From positions 9,235,669 to 9,299,668 of the forward strand of contig NC_087072.1 of NCBI RefSeq assembly GCF_026151205.1: a stretch of 64,000 bases of DNA, written 5' to 3'. Positions within the stretch are counted from its first letter, which is position 1. Each line of letters opens with the position of its first letter. The notes under the pieces were generated by a model. That model was given only the letters and a program-made list of their open reading frames with translations. It was not told the DNA's origin and did no database searches. Shown here in pieces: positions 1 through 11,335 of this stretch. The DNA is from Bolinopsis microptera (Eukaryota; Ctenophora; Tentaculata; Lobata; Bolinopsidae). Position numbers and translations under genes: made by a program.

Positions 1-128
1 CTAACATCTACCACTACACGTCTTCTTTATCATAGTGTTGCCTTGTGACTTTCAGTTATCAAATTATATTCTAAATATTATTGATTGCGTCTGTGAGTTT
101 TACTATAATTTCAGTGCCGCTGATATTA

Positions 129-1218
129 TGCCAGTTCAAAAGACGGCCATCTTTTTCCTACTTCTTCTATACGCCATTACCCTCGTCTACTTTTTGAAAG
201 AGGGGAACTTTGGTGACAAATCATCTGTGGTACTTATTGTAGACACTGGAGCTCAAGTGCAAGAATCTGGGTTTTCAGAGGAAAGTAGAGTTGAGAAAAA
301 GTGGGACTCAATCTCTCATCAAAATATTACTGACCTGGATGTTCATGACTCGAACAGTCTAAATATAAAACCTCCTCGCCAGGATTGGGCCGCTTCTCAA
401 ATGAAGAAGACAATGGCTTTGTTAGATATGGAATACCCTACGACTAAAGAATGGAGAGAATGTGGGCCTAGAACGTACTACTTTCCTAACATTAACGCTA
501 TTTTCACCGGCATACCAAAAACTGGCTGCACCAACTGGATCATCGCCTTACTTCGGGCCGAAGGAAAGTTGACGAAAGAACCAAATCCATCCAACGTAAA
601 CTGGGTTCACGGGAAGGTGTCCTACGAGAACCGGATGAACAGAGTCCCTGATCAGTACACCAGTTCAGACTTTCAAAAAGCATTCAGTTTCGCAACCCCT
701 GGACTCGTTTAGTTTCAGGGTTCCGGGACAAATTGTCCGATGAGAATAATCAGGGACCCTCACTCAGAGTTATTGGTATGTGGGTTGTTCGAGATATAAG
801 GGGGGTAAAGGACCGTGAGGTGCTGAGAGAACTTTACCCCACCTTTGAAGAGTTTGCTAGGTATTTAGTCAAGTGGTATGGTGTGCGGGAAGTAAATGCT
901 CATTTCATCCCTCAAACGGATCACTTATGTTTGAGACATGCTATTTATGATTTTATAGTTCCTTTAGAACATTCTGGTAGCCTTGGTCAGGAGGTTTTAA
1001 AGAAAATTAACGCATCTGATACGTCTCTACTGGGCTCTTATGATAAATCTCAAGATCCTCGTCACCAAAAATCAACTTTGTTCGCCAAGAATTGGCTCTC
1101 TGAGTTGGATCAAGACCTCATCGAGCAAGTGTACACTATTTTCAAAGCAGACTTTGCTTTGCTAAATTATAGTAATTTTACGCACCCCGATTTTCCTCTC
1201 CCCTTACATAATATTTAG
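129..1218 (+). pseudogene. Carbohydrate sulfotransferase pseudogene (HNK-1ST/CHST family), frameshifted
   Basis: This is a divergent relative of the five intact sulfotransferase genes at 19.5-28.9 kb. A splice acceptor (TAATTTCAG) ends just upstream, so the ATG at 129 is the likely start; it gives a signal-anchor N-terminus with a hydrophobic run at residues 7-19. The 5'-phosphosulfate-binding motif IPKTGCTNW is present. At 690/691 the frame breaks: compared with the paralogues about 10 bases are missing, which removes the Thr-Val-Val that precedes RNPWTR in the 3'-phosphate-binding motif. The second frame then runs RNPWTRLVSGFRDKL to a stop at 1216-1218 and keeps the family C-terminus (NYSNFTHPDFPLPLH). 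No other disabling change was seen, so loss is recent or this is a sequencing error. If genuine, the lesion destroys PAPS binding even were the frame rescued. Confidence 0.85.
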
Positions 1219-2234
1219 GTTATACGTTGATCAAACTTGCTTAATTAATCCCTAATTCGGGCATAGAATAACAATGACACAAATAACATTGCGTTATTAC
1301 AACATTGTCTGCTAATATTGTTTACGCCCTCTTCAAATCACAGTTTGAACGTGACTCCATGAAGAAATGATGATATTTGAGATAACATGAAAACATCGCA
1401 TGTTTCATGAAATCTGATTTCGCTCACTGAAATGGCCGGATTAAATATATAGCCGTACCAATGACTGTTAGTGATGTTGACATTCTAACAACTGATCTAA
1501 TGCTGGTGCATGGTTCGTTTTGATTGATGGGAATAGCTCTTTTATTCACGTGTTTAATAACTTTTTGGATGCTTCTTTTCCGCCTGCTAGTAAGGTAATA
1601 TATCTGCTCCTGCAAATATGTCGTGTCAGAAGTTTGGGTAGCAATGTTCTGGTTCTGGGATGAAATTTGGGGCTGAACAACTGTGCTGTTTATCATCTCA
1701 ACACTCTGGTGGGTATGATACTGTTACTTGCGGTCTGGGCAGGGAAGAACTCTAATCTCGACTGATAAACCTACTCAAAGAACTTATGGACCTTGTATGG
1801 GGACGACAGATTTAAACGAGGATAACACCCAAGGGAAATCTTCTGACCTTACTCCTACAGAGCGAGTGTGCTTTATGAGATTGAGACCTTTTGGACCTAG
1901 CTTGAGAACCGCTCCCCTATCTTGAACCTCTATCTTGAATCGGAATGCTTTCATTCATACCTCTGGTTGGGACACGCTACAAATGGCAATATTCAAATAT
2001 CTTCTCATTTTATTTCTATATAGACATTCAACACAGCAAATCTATAACATTTATTGAGTGCTTATATTAATGCTTTTCATACAAAGTTACAACAAAGTCT
2101 TCGTGTTATGTATCCTGGGTTTGAACTGGATATTACCCGCTTAAAATATTTCCATCGCGTTACATAATACTCAATAAATGTAATAGATTTGTAGTGTTGT
2201 AATTAGTTTAAAACTAATTACAACACTTTAAATA
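1219..2234. other. Gene-free stretch with two nested inverted repeats
   Basis: No coding region is recognised. A 90-codon open frame on the minus strand (1424-1696) resembles nothing I know. At 2193-2227 there is a perfect palindrome with 17-bp arms (AGTGTTGTAATTAGTTT and its complement) separated by one base. Just outside it, AATAAATGTAATAGATTT near 2173-2190 is complementary to a stretch near 2041-2060, giving a larger stem-loop. Confidence 0.5.
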
Positions 2235-3061
2235 CAGGGTGGCCCATAAAACACTACCCATCCTTATCTCTTAAATTTGTTACAGGTCGCTGAGATCTTG
2301 CTAACTATTTTATTTCAGAATGGAAAAGCGCCATAACTTACGTTCTGATTAATATTTTTGCTTCAAATTTTTAGAGAATGTCAATCATAATTAGACACAA
2401 CTTCGTGCCAAGTTTTGTGTGAGTCTGAGCTTGTCTGACAAAGTTAGCTCCTGAGCGTGCTAGCTTTAATTTCTCACCCAGAACTGTGTACATTGGTTAA
2501 TAGGAACCTCAACAAAAATCCTGGGTAAAAAAATCAAAAAACCACCGATTTATTTATGTTTTACCAATTCTATTCACCATGATCCATCGCACATTCTCTG
2601 GACGATATAAACAAGCAGGGAGGATCATCTGTGATAGTCCTTATCAGTTAAAATATAGGATGTACACTGTACCATAGGCATAATGGAATGTGCGATGGAT
2701 CATGGTGAATAAAATTGGTAAAACATAAAAAAATCGGTGGTTTTTAAATTTTTTTACCCAGGATTTTTTTGGTGGTTCCTATTAACCAATGTAAACAGTT
2801 CTGGGTGAGAAATTCAAGCTAGCTCGCTCAGCTGGGCTAAATTGGTCAAATAAGCTCAGTGAAGCTCGCACTCACACAAAACTTGCCACAAAGGTTTAGC
2901 TACTTGTTATTAACATTCTGTGAAATTTAGAAGCAAAAATATTTATCAGAACATAAGTTATGCCACTTTTTGTTTTTTAAATAGTTAGCAAGATCTCAGC
3001 GACCTGTAACAATTTTAAGAGATAAGGATGGGTAGTGTTTTATGAATTATGGGCCACCCTG
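2235..3061. mobile_element. Foldback DNA transposon, Tc1/mariner-like ends, TA target site
   Basis: The ends are CAGGGTGGCCCATAA on the left and the inverted form TTATGGGCCACCCTG on the right, each flanked by TA. The inverted repeat runs far inward: about 360 bp at each end are complementary with scattered differences, leaving roughly 90 bp in the middle (about 2597-2684). No transposase frame exists. TA duplication with CAGGGTG termini is typical of the Tc1/mariner superfamily; the family call is inference from the ends only. Confidence 0.75.
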
Positions 3062-3150
3062 TATAATAAATAAAGTCATATTTTAATTAACATTTAAGCT
3101 TGGTACAAACCCCAATTAAACTTTCCGTTTGTGTTTCACTTGTGTTTGTT
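3062..3150. other. AT-rich spacer between repeats
   Basis: A short AT-rich stretch with a TTTG-rich run joining the foldback element to the SINE tail. Nothing else is seen. Confidence 0.4.
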
Positions 3151-3414
3151 GTTTGTTTGTTTATAGAACCCGTCCCCAATCTCGTATCGGAAAATGACTA
3201 AACTCAGGTCTGAGTGTGAATACGGGTGGTACCTGCAAGAGTGTTCATTAAGCATTTAGAGTTCTGTAAAACTGCAGTTACAATTGTGCTAGAGTATTTT
3301 TAGTATATACGATTGGTATCAGATATATATCCCTACATGCTTCCAAAATTTGTAAAGCCGTAGTACATACATATCACATTACACCGGAGCCTACACAGTG
3401 CAATCTCCCCCAGT
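3151..3414 (-). mobile_element. SINE-like retroelement, longest copy (about 264 bp)
   Basis: Read on the minus strand, this element ends in GGGTTCTATAAACAAACAAA, an (AAAC)n tail. The same sequence occurs interrupted at 12126-12299 plus 18854-18950 (split by the LINE) and as a 5'-shortened copy at 38408-38565 that has a clean target-site duplication. Three copies with a simple tail and 5' shortening indicate spread by LINE machinery. No convincing tRNA cloverleaf was found in the head, so its polymerase III origin is unproven. Confidence 0.75.
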
Positions 3415-3540
3415 TGATCTGCGCCGCGTATGTTTATATAATTATAAGCGCGCGGCGCAGACTGGAGGAAACCACACTCTGCAAGTTCGATCCAGTGCAA
3501 TGCTACATGTACGTACTACGGCTTCATCTCCAACTTTCTG
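3415..3540 (+). repeat. Diverged inverted SINE head next to an 11-bp GC-rich hairpin
   Basis: Positions 3418-3428 (TCTGCGCCGCG) and 3451-3461 are perfect inverted repeats around an AT-rich loop. From 3461 the plus strand (ACTGGAGG, then GTACGTACTACGGCTT) resembles the head of the minus-strand SINE ending at 3414, so two SINE heads lie head to head. It includes GTTCGATCC, which resembles a polymerase III B box. Confidence 0.45.
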
Positions 3541-4185
3541 CACAATGTACTGGAATGTTTTGAAGGAAAAGAAAGAACAAAAAAAATGATATATATAAAT
3601 AAAATCAGCGATTTAATGTTAGCCTTAGGAGGGTAACTTTAATTCCCTGGTTTCTAAAATCAGCTTTTTAAAAAAAATAATGATAAAGTATGTAACGTCG
3701 ATACCAAACCGATTATTGAGCGATAATAACTGAGTAGTTGATTCCTGGGTTGCGGAGTCATTCAGATGTTCCAGTTTTTTAATGTGGTTCTTGTTCAGTT
3801 CTTGACCAGAAGTGTCTAATGAAGTAAGTCAGACAAGCAAACTCTTCCTTATATGCTAATATAAGTCGTCTCAATCCCAGAAATTATGAATGATGACCCA
3901 GTGTAAAAGTGCAGAAATCGGCCGAAAATAACAAAGACTAAAAATAGTTAAAAAGTGACAGGATTCAAACACAAGGAAAATTAATAACTTAGAGGGTAAT
4001 AAGGAATATCTCCAAACGGAGTTTTCTGAGAGGGTGAGAGGTTCTTTAATTAGAGCTAATGTGATGGCTGAAAATTGACTGGTTAATTGTAGTATCAACT
4101 CAAAACAACAATGTGTCCAATCTCCATGATTTTACTGCCAGATAAGATACCACATCCTTTTACCTTCGCTTATACTTTATATTTA
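3541..4185. other. No recognisable feature
   Basis: AT-rich DNA with only short open frames and no repeat shared with the rest of the window. Confidence 0.4.
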
Positions 4186-4501
4186 CTAGCAGGAACCCGT
4201 ATAACCCTAAAATAGTGTCAAGACTCAAGAGACTAAATAATTATTACCAATTTAATTCGCGTTTTTGACACCACTTGGGGGTTCAAATTTTGGGCTCTAA
4301 AACTCCTATTCCTTGGCCAATTTTTTATTTTTTCATGCTGATTTGGAGGCCATTAAAGCATTTGACCCAGTCAAAAAAGTATCAGTTGTATATCTTTTAC
4401 GGTTTTTGCGGAAAGTCGCGTTAAAATTGATGCCGTGGTGTCAGTAAAATGGTACGGATAAACACATCCATATATATCGTCTCGCTTTATATATAGTAAG
4501 A
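4186..4501 (-). mobile_element. Non-autonomous Helitron, copy 1
   Basis: On the minus strand the element starts TCTTACTATATATAAAGCGA and ends GGGTTCCTGCTAG, followed by T; the base before the start is A. A TC start, CTAG end and insertion between A and T without duplication are Helitron hallmarks. A second copy of nearly the same length lies at 7256-7568. It has no Rep/helicase frame, so it depended on another element. Confidence 0.75.
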
Positions 4502-4905
4502 TGATATTGATGCTGTGTTATAATAAATTGAGAATTACTGTTCACTCCATCAAGTTTTCTTTTTTTGGTGAATATAATTAAGGGAGGAAGCATCTCCTAC
4601 CTGTTACCTCCTCGCTCGGAAACAATATCAGCAACGTGGTGATCATTACCAATCACGTCAGTTGAGGACTCTATCCAGTTCTGATGTGACCACTGCTGCT
4701 CCACTCTGCGAAATGTCAGGCTTGTAAAACTGTCAACTTTGTGTGTCAGTAAATTTCCTCAAAGATGTTAGTTCTCAGCACAGCGTCACGGTTCGTAACT
4801 ACATGTTGCAAAATAATACTCGCGATGAATCATCTGCTGAATGATTGCACATCAACGCACTAACTATCTTTGGGCCGAGTAGTGATTCAAAGCGTGGGAG
4901 CTTAA
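4502..4905. other. No recognisable feature
   Basis: Unique-looking sequence without a coding region; it ends in the TTAA target of the next element. Confidence 0.4.
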
Positions 4906-5630
4906 GGGGGCAGGGGGGGGTCTTCATGGAAATTTTCTCAAAATCGACTTTTTAGTTGTTTCTGATAGAGGGGAGTAATATCTATCAGATGCTGTTAATC
5001 TCGTGGAAAAATATCGTTCCTAGCCGAAATTATTGCTGGTCAAAGGTCAGCGCGTGTGTGTAATTGTATTGCGCGAGCGATTTTTGATCGCGTGCCCTGA
5101 AAATCGAGTCTAAAAATCTATCTTCTCCTACATTTTTTGAGCAATCACCCTGAAACTTTCAGGATATGTTCTAGGGATCATTTAGAAGAGATGAGCCGGG
5201 CAGAATTTTGAGATGGGCCTTTTACATTTTTTTATTCGATTTTGAAAATCGTGGACCTCGTTTTTTGATGATTTTTCGAGGTCCACGATTTTCAAAATCG
5301 AATAAAAATTTTTTAAAGGCCTATCTCAAAATTCTGCCCGGCTCATCTCTTCTAAATGATCCTTAGAACATATCCTGAAAGTTTCAGGGTGATTGCTCAA
5401 AAAATGTAGGAGAAGATAGATTTTTAGACTCGATTTTCAGGGCACGCGATCAAAAATCGCTCGCGCAATACAATTACTCACACGCGCTGACCTTTGACCA
5501 GCAATAATTTCGGCTAGGAACGATATTTTTCCACGAGATCAAAAGCATCTGATAGATATTACTCCCCTCTATCAGAAACAACTAAAAAGTCGATTTTGAG
5601 AAAATTTCCATGAAGACCCCCCCTGCCCCC
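4906..5630. mobile_element. Giant palindromic foldback element with TTAA target sites
   Basis: Two arms of about 355 bp (4906-5260 and 5277-5630) are near-perfect inverted copies around a 16-base T-rich loop. Both ends carry the G-run GGGGGCAGGG and are flanked by TTAA (4902-4905 and 5631-5634). TTAA duplication is used by piggyBac and Kolobok transposons; no transposase is present. A tiny relative made of just the two ends lies at 30662-30727. The arms differ by only a few bases, so the element is young or homogenised. Confidence 0.8.
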
Positions 5631-5634
5631 TTAA

Positions 5635-6439
5635 TAGGGATCGTTTCTCAGTATTGAATTCAGTTCTGAAGACAGAATCGAACCTCAGTCATATAATCAA
5701 TCGAAGAATCATCAACTATCTTAAATCTTATTTCATATTTATCGAGATTATTCAAGAATAATATGCTATGTGAACTTCTGGTTTTTTGGAAGATGAATGC
5801 ATAACAACAAGTCAACTGTGCACAATGACCCCGATCAGTTAATCTGCTACTACCTGGGGATAAAATCCGATTGTTCAAAATTACCTACCATGTCCAAAAT
5901 AACCCCTGTCCATAATTAGCCCACCCTACAGAGGCTTAACGTTTGAGCTAACAATTTCACTGCCACAAGTGACATTTTTATCTGATCAGGACAGTAGTAA
6001 ACTGACCAGTGACCACAGCTATACTCAGGGGTGTAGGAAGAGGGGGGGGGGCGGAAAGGGGCCAATATTTTTAGGCTCATTTGGCCAATCCGTCATTGCA
6101 TTATCCAAATTGTCTTACTGCTAAAGACAAAGTGTAGTTCAGATTTACATTCCTCATTGCTAGAATTACTTCCTTTAAGCAAATTGTCCAAAAAAATTGC
6201 AGATTCTCCCTCTTTGCAATTTTATTGACAATTATAAAACTTTTCTTATTTCCTTAATATTAGTACCTCGGTGAACTGAACTCTGTCGACCAACTGTTCA
6301 AATCAGTCGCATAGGTACTAATTTTTCCTGCCTATACCCGTCAGCATTTCTATAAGAATAATTTACTAATCGTACTGATCAACTGGAGGTGTGCTCAAAA
6401 TAAACGTGAAAAATCGAAAATAAGCTCAAAGTTTAGTAA
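5635..6439. other. Gene-free stretch with transposon-end fragments
   Basis: AGGACAGTAGTAAACTGACC near 5987 is inverted near 7577-7595, just beyond the second Helitron. CAGGGGTGTAGGAA near 6016 is inverted near 12010-12025. These look like ends of decayed transposons. No gene was seen. Confidence 0.4.
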
Positions 6440-7227
6440 TACCTTAATTCCCAAAAATTTGGGCGACAAAAAATTTGAGCGGGCCTTTCGCCCAAATTTT
6501 TTGCAGACCAAATTAATTGCATAAATCTTTTCCGTCTGCTAAATTTGTTGCTAACCAAACTTTTGGCATTTGGCCTGTGGCCCTGAAATCTATAGAAAGA
6601 TGGCTTTTTCTTCATATCTAAGTGAAATAATATTTGAAATTTTAGTTTTCTAATCCGTCATTCATGGCTTGACCAAGTAAAAAGGCTTATATTTTAAATG
6701 AATAGAAATAACTGGAATAGCTAACAGCTACTAATAAAACAAATGGCTAGAGGTATGGATAGCTAGAGATTTAAACAAGATCTGCAAATGGATTATCATC
6801 CACCGTAAAGTCTGATCTACAAGCATCAGTTATACTCGACTTCTCATTGAGAAGTTCTCAAAGCCTTTCCTTATGTCATCTGGCCTCCCTTTTAAATATA
6901 CAAAAAGTTCGTTGATACAACGAGCGTGTACTTCACGGATCACTGTCAAGCGGGTATCAATTTTCACATTGTCTGATGAAACTCCTCCATTGAGCTGACA
7001 CACCTACATGCTTAAAATTGAAAGCAAAATGACAGGAATAATAAGGAATAATAATGAACTGAGGCAAATATCTAACTGAAATTTTAGTGGAAAATCGTTC
7101 ATTTTTCGAAGAATTTGTGCCCAAATTTTCGGTCGCCCAAATGAGTTCAAATTTTCTGCCCAAATTTTTCGGGCTCAAATAAATTGTGCTCAATATAATG
7201 GCACACAAATTTTTGGGAACTAAGGTA
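6440..7227. mobile_element. Terminal-inverted-repeat element (MITE-like), 788 bp
   Basis: The left end TACCTTAATTCCCAAAAATT is matched by the inverted right end AATTTTTGGGAACTAAGGTA with one mismatch. Inside both ends are repeated AATTTGGGC/GCCCAAATT motifs, so the ends can form longer imperfect stems. There is no transposase frame and the target duplication is unclear, so the superfamily is not assigned. Confidence 0.55.
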
Positions 7228-7255
7228 AATTGGAAATAATATGGTTTATTAAGTA

Positions 7256-7568
7256 CTAGCAGGAACCCGTCTAACCCTAAAATGGTGTCAAGACTCAAGA
7301 GACTAAAACAATTATTACCTATTTAATTCGCATTTTTGACACCACTTGGGGTACCAAATTTGGGGCTCTAAAACTCCTATTTCTTGGCCAATTTTTTATT
7401 TTTTCATGCTGATTTGGAGGCCATTAAAGCATTCGACCCAGTCAAAAAAGTTTCAGTTGTATATCTTTTACGGTTTTTGCAGAAATTCGCGTTAAAGATG
7501 ATGCCGTGGTGTCAGTAAAATGGCACAGATAAATATATATATATCGTCTCGCTTTATATATAGTAAGA
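7256..7568 (-). mobile_element. Non-autonomous Helitron, copy 2
   Basis: Near-identical to the copy at 4186-4501. Minus-strand start TCTTACTATATATAAAGCGA, end GGGTTCCTGCTAG, with A before and T after. The two copies are in the same orientation about 3 kb apart. Confidence 0.75.
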
Positions 7569-8254
7569 TAGCTGTGGTCAGTTTACTACCGTCCTCATAA
7601 TATACAAATTTCAAATGTGACAGTGCAATTGTTTCATATTGTAGCTCAAACTTGGCTCTCGTTCAAAGTTTTATCTATGTTGGTTTTATACCCGTAAACT
7701 CTTAATAACTTGTACGTCTTTGTTTTTCGGAGTCAGCCGATACTTTCCCTCATCACATCATGTCCATCATGTTTGTTGACATACCACGGGCCCATACCAC
7801 CATTAATATCATATCATTGTGCACCAACTAATTATATCCATTCCATTGGTCTCGACGTGATGAGGGACAGTCTACTCTTACAGTTATACTGATAGCTTCA
7901 AAAGTTCGAGCTGGAATATTGAACAATTGAGTTGTGGGTATGGGAGCGTTCACATATTATGACGTCAACAGCCGAGGGGAAGGGCTGGTTTGGACTTTGG
8001 AAATGCTGAACGGGGGGCCGGGGGGGTCTGAGCCCTGCAGAAATGTAACGTGAATTTTGGGAAAAATTGTTGGTTCAAATCAATTTTATTAACCATTTCT
8101 ATACCCCCTCGCTGGCTGACGGGAGGGGGAAGTATTAAGTAAGGGGGTTAAGAAGGCGAGGGGGTCTGGCGAATGCTGACGTCATTAGGGGAGGGGGGTC
8201 ACTCAATACTGATAGTTGCTGACAGGGAGGGGGAGTAAAATTGGCTAAAATCAG
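7569..8254. repeat. G-rich MITE fragment in gene-free DNA
   Basis: GGGAGCGTTCACATA at 7942 starts a sequence with CGTCAACAGCCGAGGGG, several G-runs and GCTGACAGGGAGGGGG that matches the element at 40158-40341. The right-hand end (AACGCTCCC) is missing here; the sequence instead passes into the satellite at about 8265. No coding region was found. Confidence 0.55.
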
Positions 8255-8400
8255 TTAAGTTAGTTAGTTAACGTTACATTATACATTACATATTCTAGAG
8301 TTAACATTAGCTTGTGCCTTACATCTAGAGTTAACAATTAACATTAACTTGTGCCTTACATTTAGAGTTAATGTTACATTATCTATATTATATTTTAAAC
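8255..8400 (+). repeat. Degenerate satellite units (outlier of the 30-bp array)
   Basis: Several diverged units of TAGAGTTAACGTTACATTAT, with spacers such as TTGTGCCTTACAT, lie about 600 bp before the main array. Confidence 0.65.
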
Positions 8401-9001
8401 TTGACGAAATTTCCCCGGCAACGGGGACATAGAAGAAAAAACACCGAAAATCGACCTCAAAATGACCCTCTGGTGATGCCAAACCCAGCTCGCAAATGGA
8501 GTTGAAACCTCGCCATTTTTAGCAGGGTTGTAGAAAAAGGATAGGAATAGGCTATAGCATTCTTAGAATTTTGATTTAGGCTTTAGATTTTTTATAATAA
8601 ACGTCGGAAGTGAGGTTAAATAATCGTTAGAATAATGGCGTTATTTTAGCAAAGGTTTACTGCGCTGTTGCGTAGCAACGATAAAAATGCACGTGCGCGA
8701 GCAAGAACATCTTAACTACGCGCGTTGTTATGCTGTATGCATGCTACGTCATAACTTCAAAACTAGCTCACATTTACGCTCACGCTATGACTTATATTCA
8801 TAACTTTGGTTGTGATTGGTATTTTTTGATGCGGTAAAAAGTATCGTTTTGGGAATCCGAATACTAACAACGCTGTCGCCATTGTTAAATAAATTCCATT
8901 ATGTCTACTGTATAACAGAGCTGTATGATGAAGAGAAATTAAAACATAACTGATTTTTAAAATTTCCTCGAACAAAGCTTTCGACTAGCGGGTTTCTAGT
9001 A
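8401..9001. other. Gene-free stretch
   Basis: No coding region recognised. GTTGCGTAGCAAC near 8663 is an imperfect palindrome resembling an RFX X-box half-site pair. The stretch separates outlying satellite units from the main array. Confidence 0.35.
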
Positions 9002-9912
9002 CCTTATATCTGGAGTTAACGTTACATTATACCTTACATCTAGAGTTAACGTTACATTATACCTTACATTTAGAGTTAACGTTACATTATACCTTACATC
9101 TAGAGTTAACGTTACATCATACCTTACATCTAGAGTTAACGTTACATTATACCGTACATCTAGAGTTAACGTTACATTATACCTTTCATCTAGAGTTAAC
9201 GTTACATTATACCTTACATCTAGAGTTAACGTTACATTATACCTTACATTTAGAGTTAACGTTACATTATACCTTACATCTAGAGTTAACGTTACATTAT
9301 ACCGTACATCTAGAGTTAACGTTACATTATACCGTACATCTAGAGTTAACGTTACATTATACCTTACATCTAGAGTTAACGTTACATTATACCTTACATC
9401 TAGAGTTAACGTTACATTATACCGTACATCTAGAGTTAACGTTACATTATACCTTACATCTAGAGTTAACGTTACATTATACCTTACATCTAGAGTTAAC
9501 GTTACATTATACCTTACATCTAGAGTTATAACGTTACATTATACCTTACATCTAGAGTTAACGTTACATTATACCTTACATCTAGAGTTATAACGTTACA
9601 TTATACCTTTCATCTAGAGTTAACGTTACATTATACCTCACATCTAGAGTTATAACGTTACATTATACCTTACATCTAGAGTTAACGTTACATTATACCT
9701 TTCATCTAGAGTTAACGTTACATTATACCTTACATCTAGAGTTAACGTTACATTATACCGTACATCTAGAGTTAACGTCACATTATACTGTACATCTAGA
9801 GTTAACGTTACATTATACCTTTCATCTAGAGTTAACGTTACATTATACCTTACATGTAGAGTTATAACGTTACATTATTCCTTACATCTAGAGTTAACGT
9901 TACATTATACAT
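9002..9912 (+). repeat. 30-bp satellite array, about 30 copies
   Basis: The unit reads ACCTTACATCTAGAGTTAAC then GTTACATTAT and is repeated about 30 times with very few changes: CTT/CGT and ATC/ATT variants, and a few units lengthened to 32 bp by an extra TA before ACGTTAC. There are no unique spacers between units. The unit contains the palindromes TCTAGA and GTTAAC. Variant units alternate along the array, as expected of unequal crossing-over. Confidence 0.9.
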
Positions 9913-10269
9913 TCATGTTATTTTCTTACCTTTCTTTTGACGTATTACCAAGAAATCACTGGACCTCGTTAGTCGATAAGGATCCAGTTAGTGACGAGCT
10001 ATGAAGTAATCATTCGACCTCATTAATACTGATCCTGTCAGTTACGAACTATGAAGTTATTATTCTACCTCTTTAATGCTGATTCTGTCAGCGAAGAGTT
10101 GTGAAGAAATTAATGAAGACCTCGTTGATATCCTCGTTCAACAAATATACTCATCTGGTAACCAAATCCCTTATATGGCCTTCTTCTGAGGATCCGAAAA
10201 CTAAGTCTACCCATATCAGAACCTACTGACTTCATTAAACCAATCAATAAAAAGAAGAAGAACTCTGGA
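9913..10269. other. Spacer between opposed satellite arrays
   Basis: Contains three imperfect direct repeats of about 60 bp (ACCTCGTTAGTCGATAAGGA, ACCTCATTAATACTGATCC and ACCTCTTTAATGCTGATTC, each followed by a GTCAG-type box). No gene is seen. Confidence 0.45.
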
Positions 10270-10680
10270 TACAACATAAGGTATAATGTAATGTTACAGT
10301 TAACTCTGAAGTAAGGTATACGATAATCTTAACTTTACATGTGGCGTGGAAGGTAATGTTAACTCACGAATCACGATGTAAGGTAAAATGTAACGTTAAC
10401 GGTATAATGTAACGTTAACTCTAGATGTACGGTATAATGTAATGTTAACTCTAGATGTAATGTATAATGGAACGTTAACTCCATATATATAAGGTATAAT
10501 GTAACATTAACTCTAAATTTAAGGCACAAGTAAATGGTAACTCAAATTGTAAGATACAAGGTAATATTAACTACATATGCTAAGTAAAAGGTAAGGTTAA
10601 CTCTAATTGTAAGATACAAGGTAATATTAATATGCTAAGTAAAAGGTAAGGTTAACTTTAAATTTGAGGCAAAAGGCAAT
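10270..10680 (-). repeat. Inverted, degenerate copy of the 30-bp satellite
   Basis: The plus strand reads GGTATAATGTAACGTTAACT then CTAGATGTA, the reverse complement of the unit at 9002-9912. About ten units decay from near-perfect (10400-10490) to very diverged (10520-10680). Together the arrays form an inverted pair around a roughly 360-bp spacer. Confidence 0.75.
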
Positions 10681-11335
10681 AAGTAGTGTACAACGGAAGG
10701 GGACCATTCTCATAACAGGAGCGTCAACTTATCCGTAAGTAGCCCTAGCACAATCCTTAAATACCGTTAGTTCATCCTTAAACCGTTATAAAGACTTGAA
10801 ATACCGCTTATAGAAGTCCTGGTACAATCCTTGGTAGTCCTTTTCGATATTGGTTGAAATCCGTATTCGTTAATCTTAAGCAAATATTTGAATAAATTTC
10901 TTTCGTCTTCTGAACTTGAGATCTTTCCTTCATAAGCCCGATTATTAGTTGAGAACTAGTAGCGTCGTTGTTTACAATTACTGAGATTCGGCAGAGAGAC
11001 TGGTGCCACCCGATAAGCCGCTCAGGCGCTTAGCTTATAATAACATCTAGATGACATTCAAGTGCATTTTAAAGCAATTTGCCCTTGAGTATGATAATTA
11101 TAACCAGTTTTATCGTGTTCGGCGTCCTCGGAAACATAGGGTTACATGATTTTCGCTTCGATTTTCATCAACAAAAAATCCTTCTATTTTAAAATCTCTG
11201 GCCCAGCTGCCTGCTGGGTTTCAAAAGGTGATCGAGATGCTGCGATAATTGCGCAGCTCATCTTAATTGGATCCAATTACACGTGATACACTATATTATT
11301 CCATATAAGGCCTGGTCAGGAAGCTTGAGCTCTGG
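10681..11335. other. No recognisable feature
   Basis: Mixed-composition sequence without a supported coding region or repeat. Confidence 0.35.

Noticed and set aside
1424-1696. Possible 90-residue protein on the minus strand
   Set aside because: No recognisable domain and no supporting splice or repeat context.
9002-9912. Resembles a CRISPR array because of the 30-bp repeats
   Set aside because: Units are head to tail with no spacers, and the genome is eukaryotic with introns; this is a satellite.
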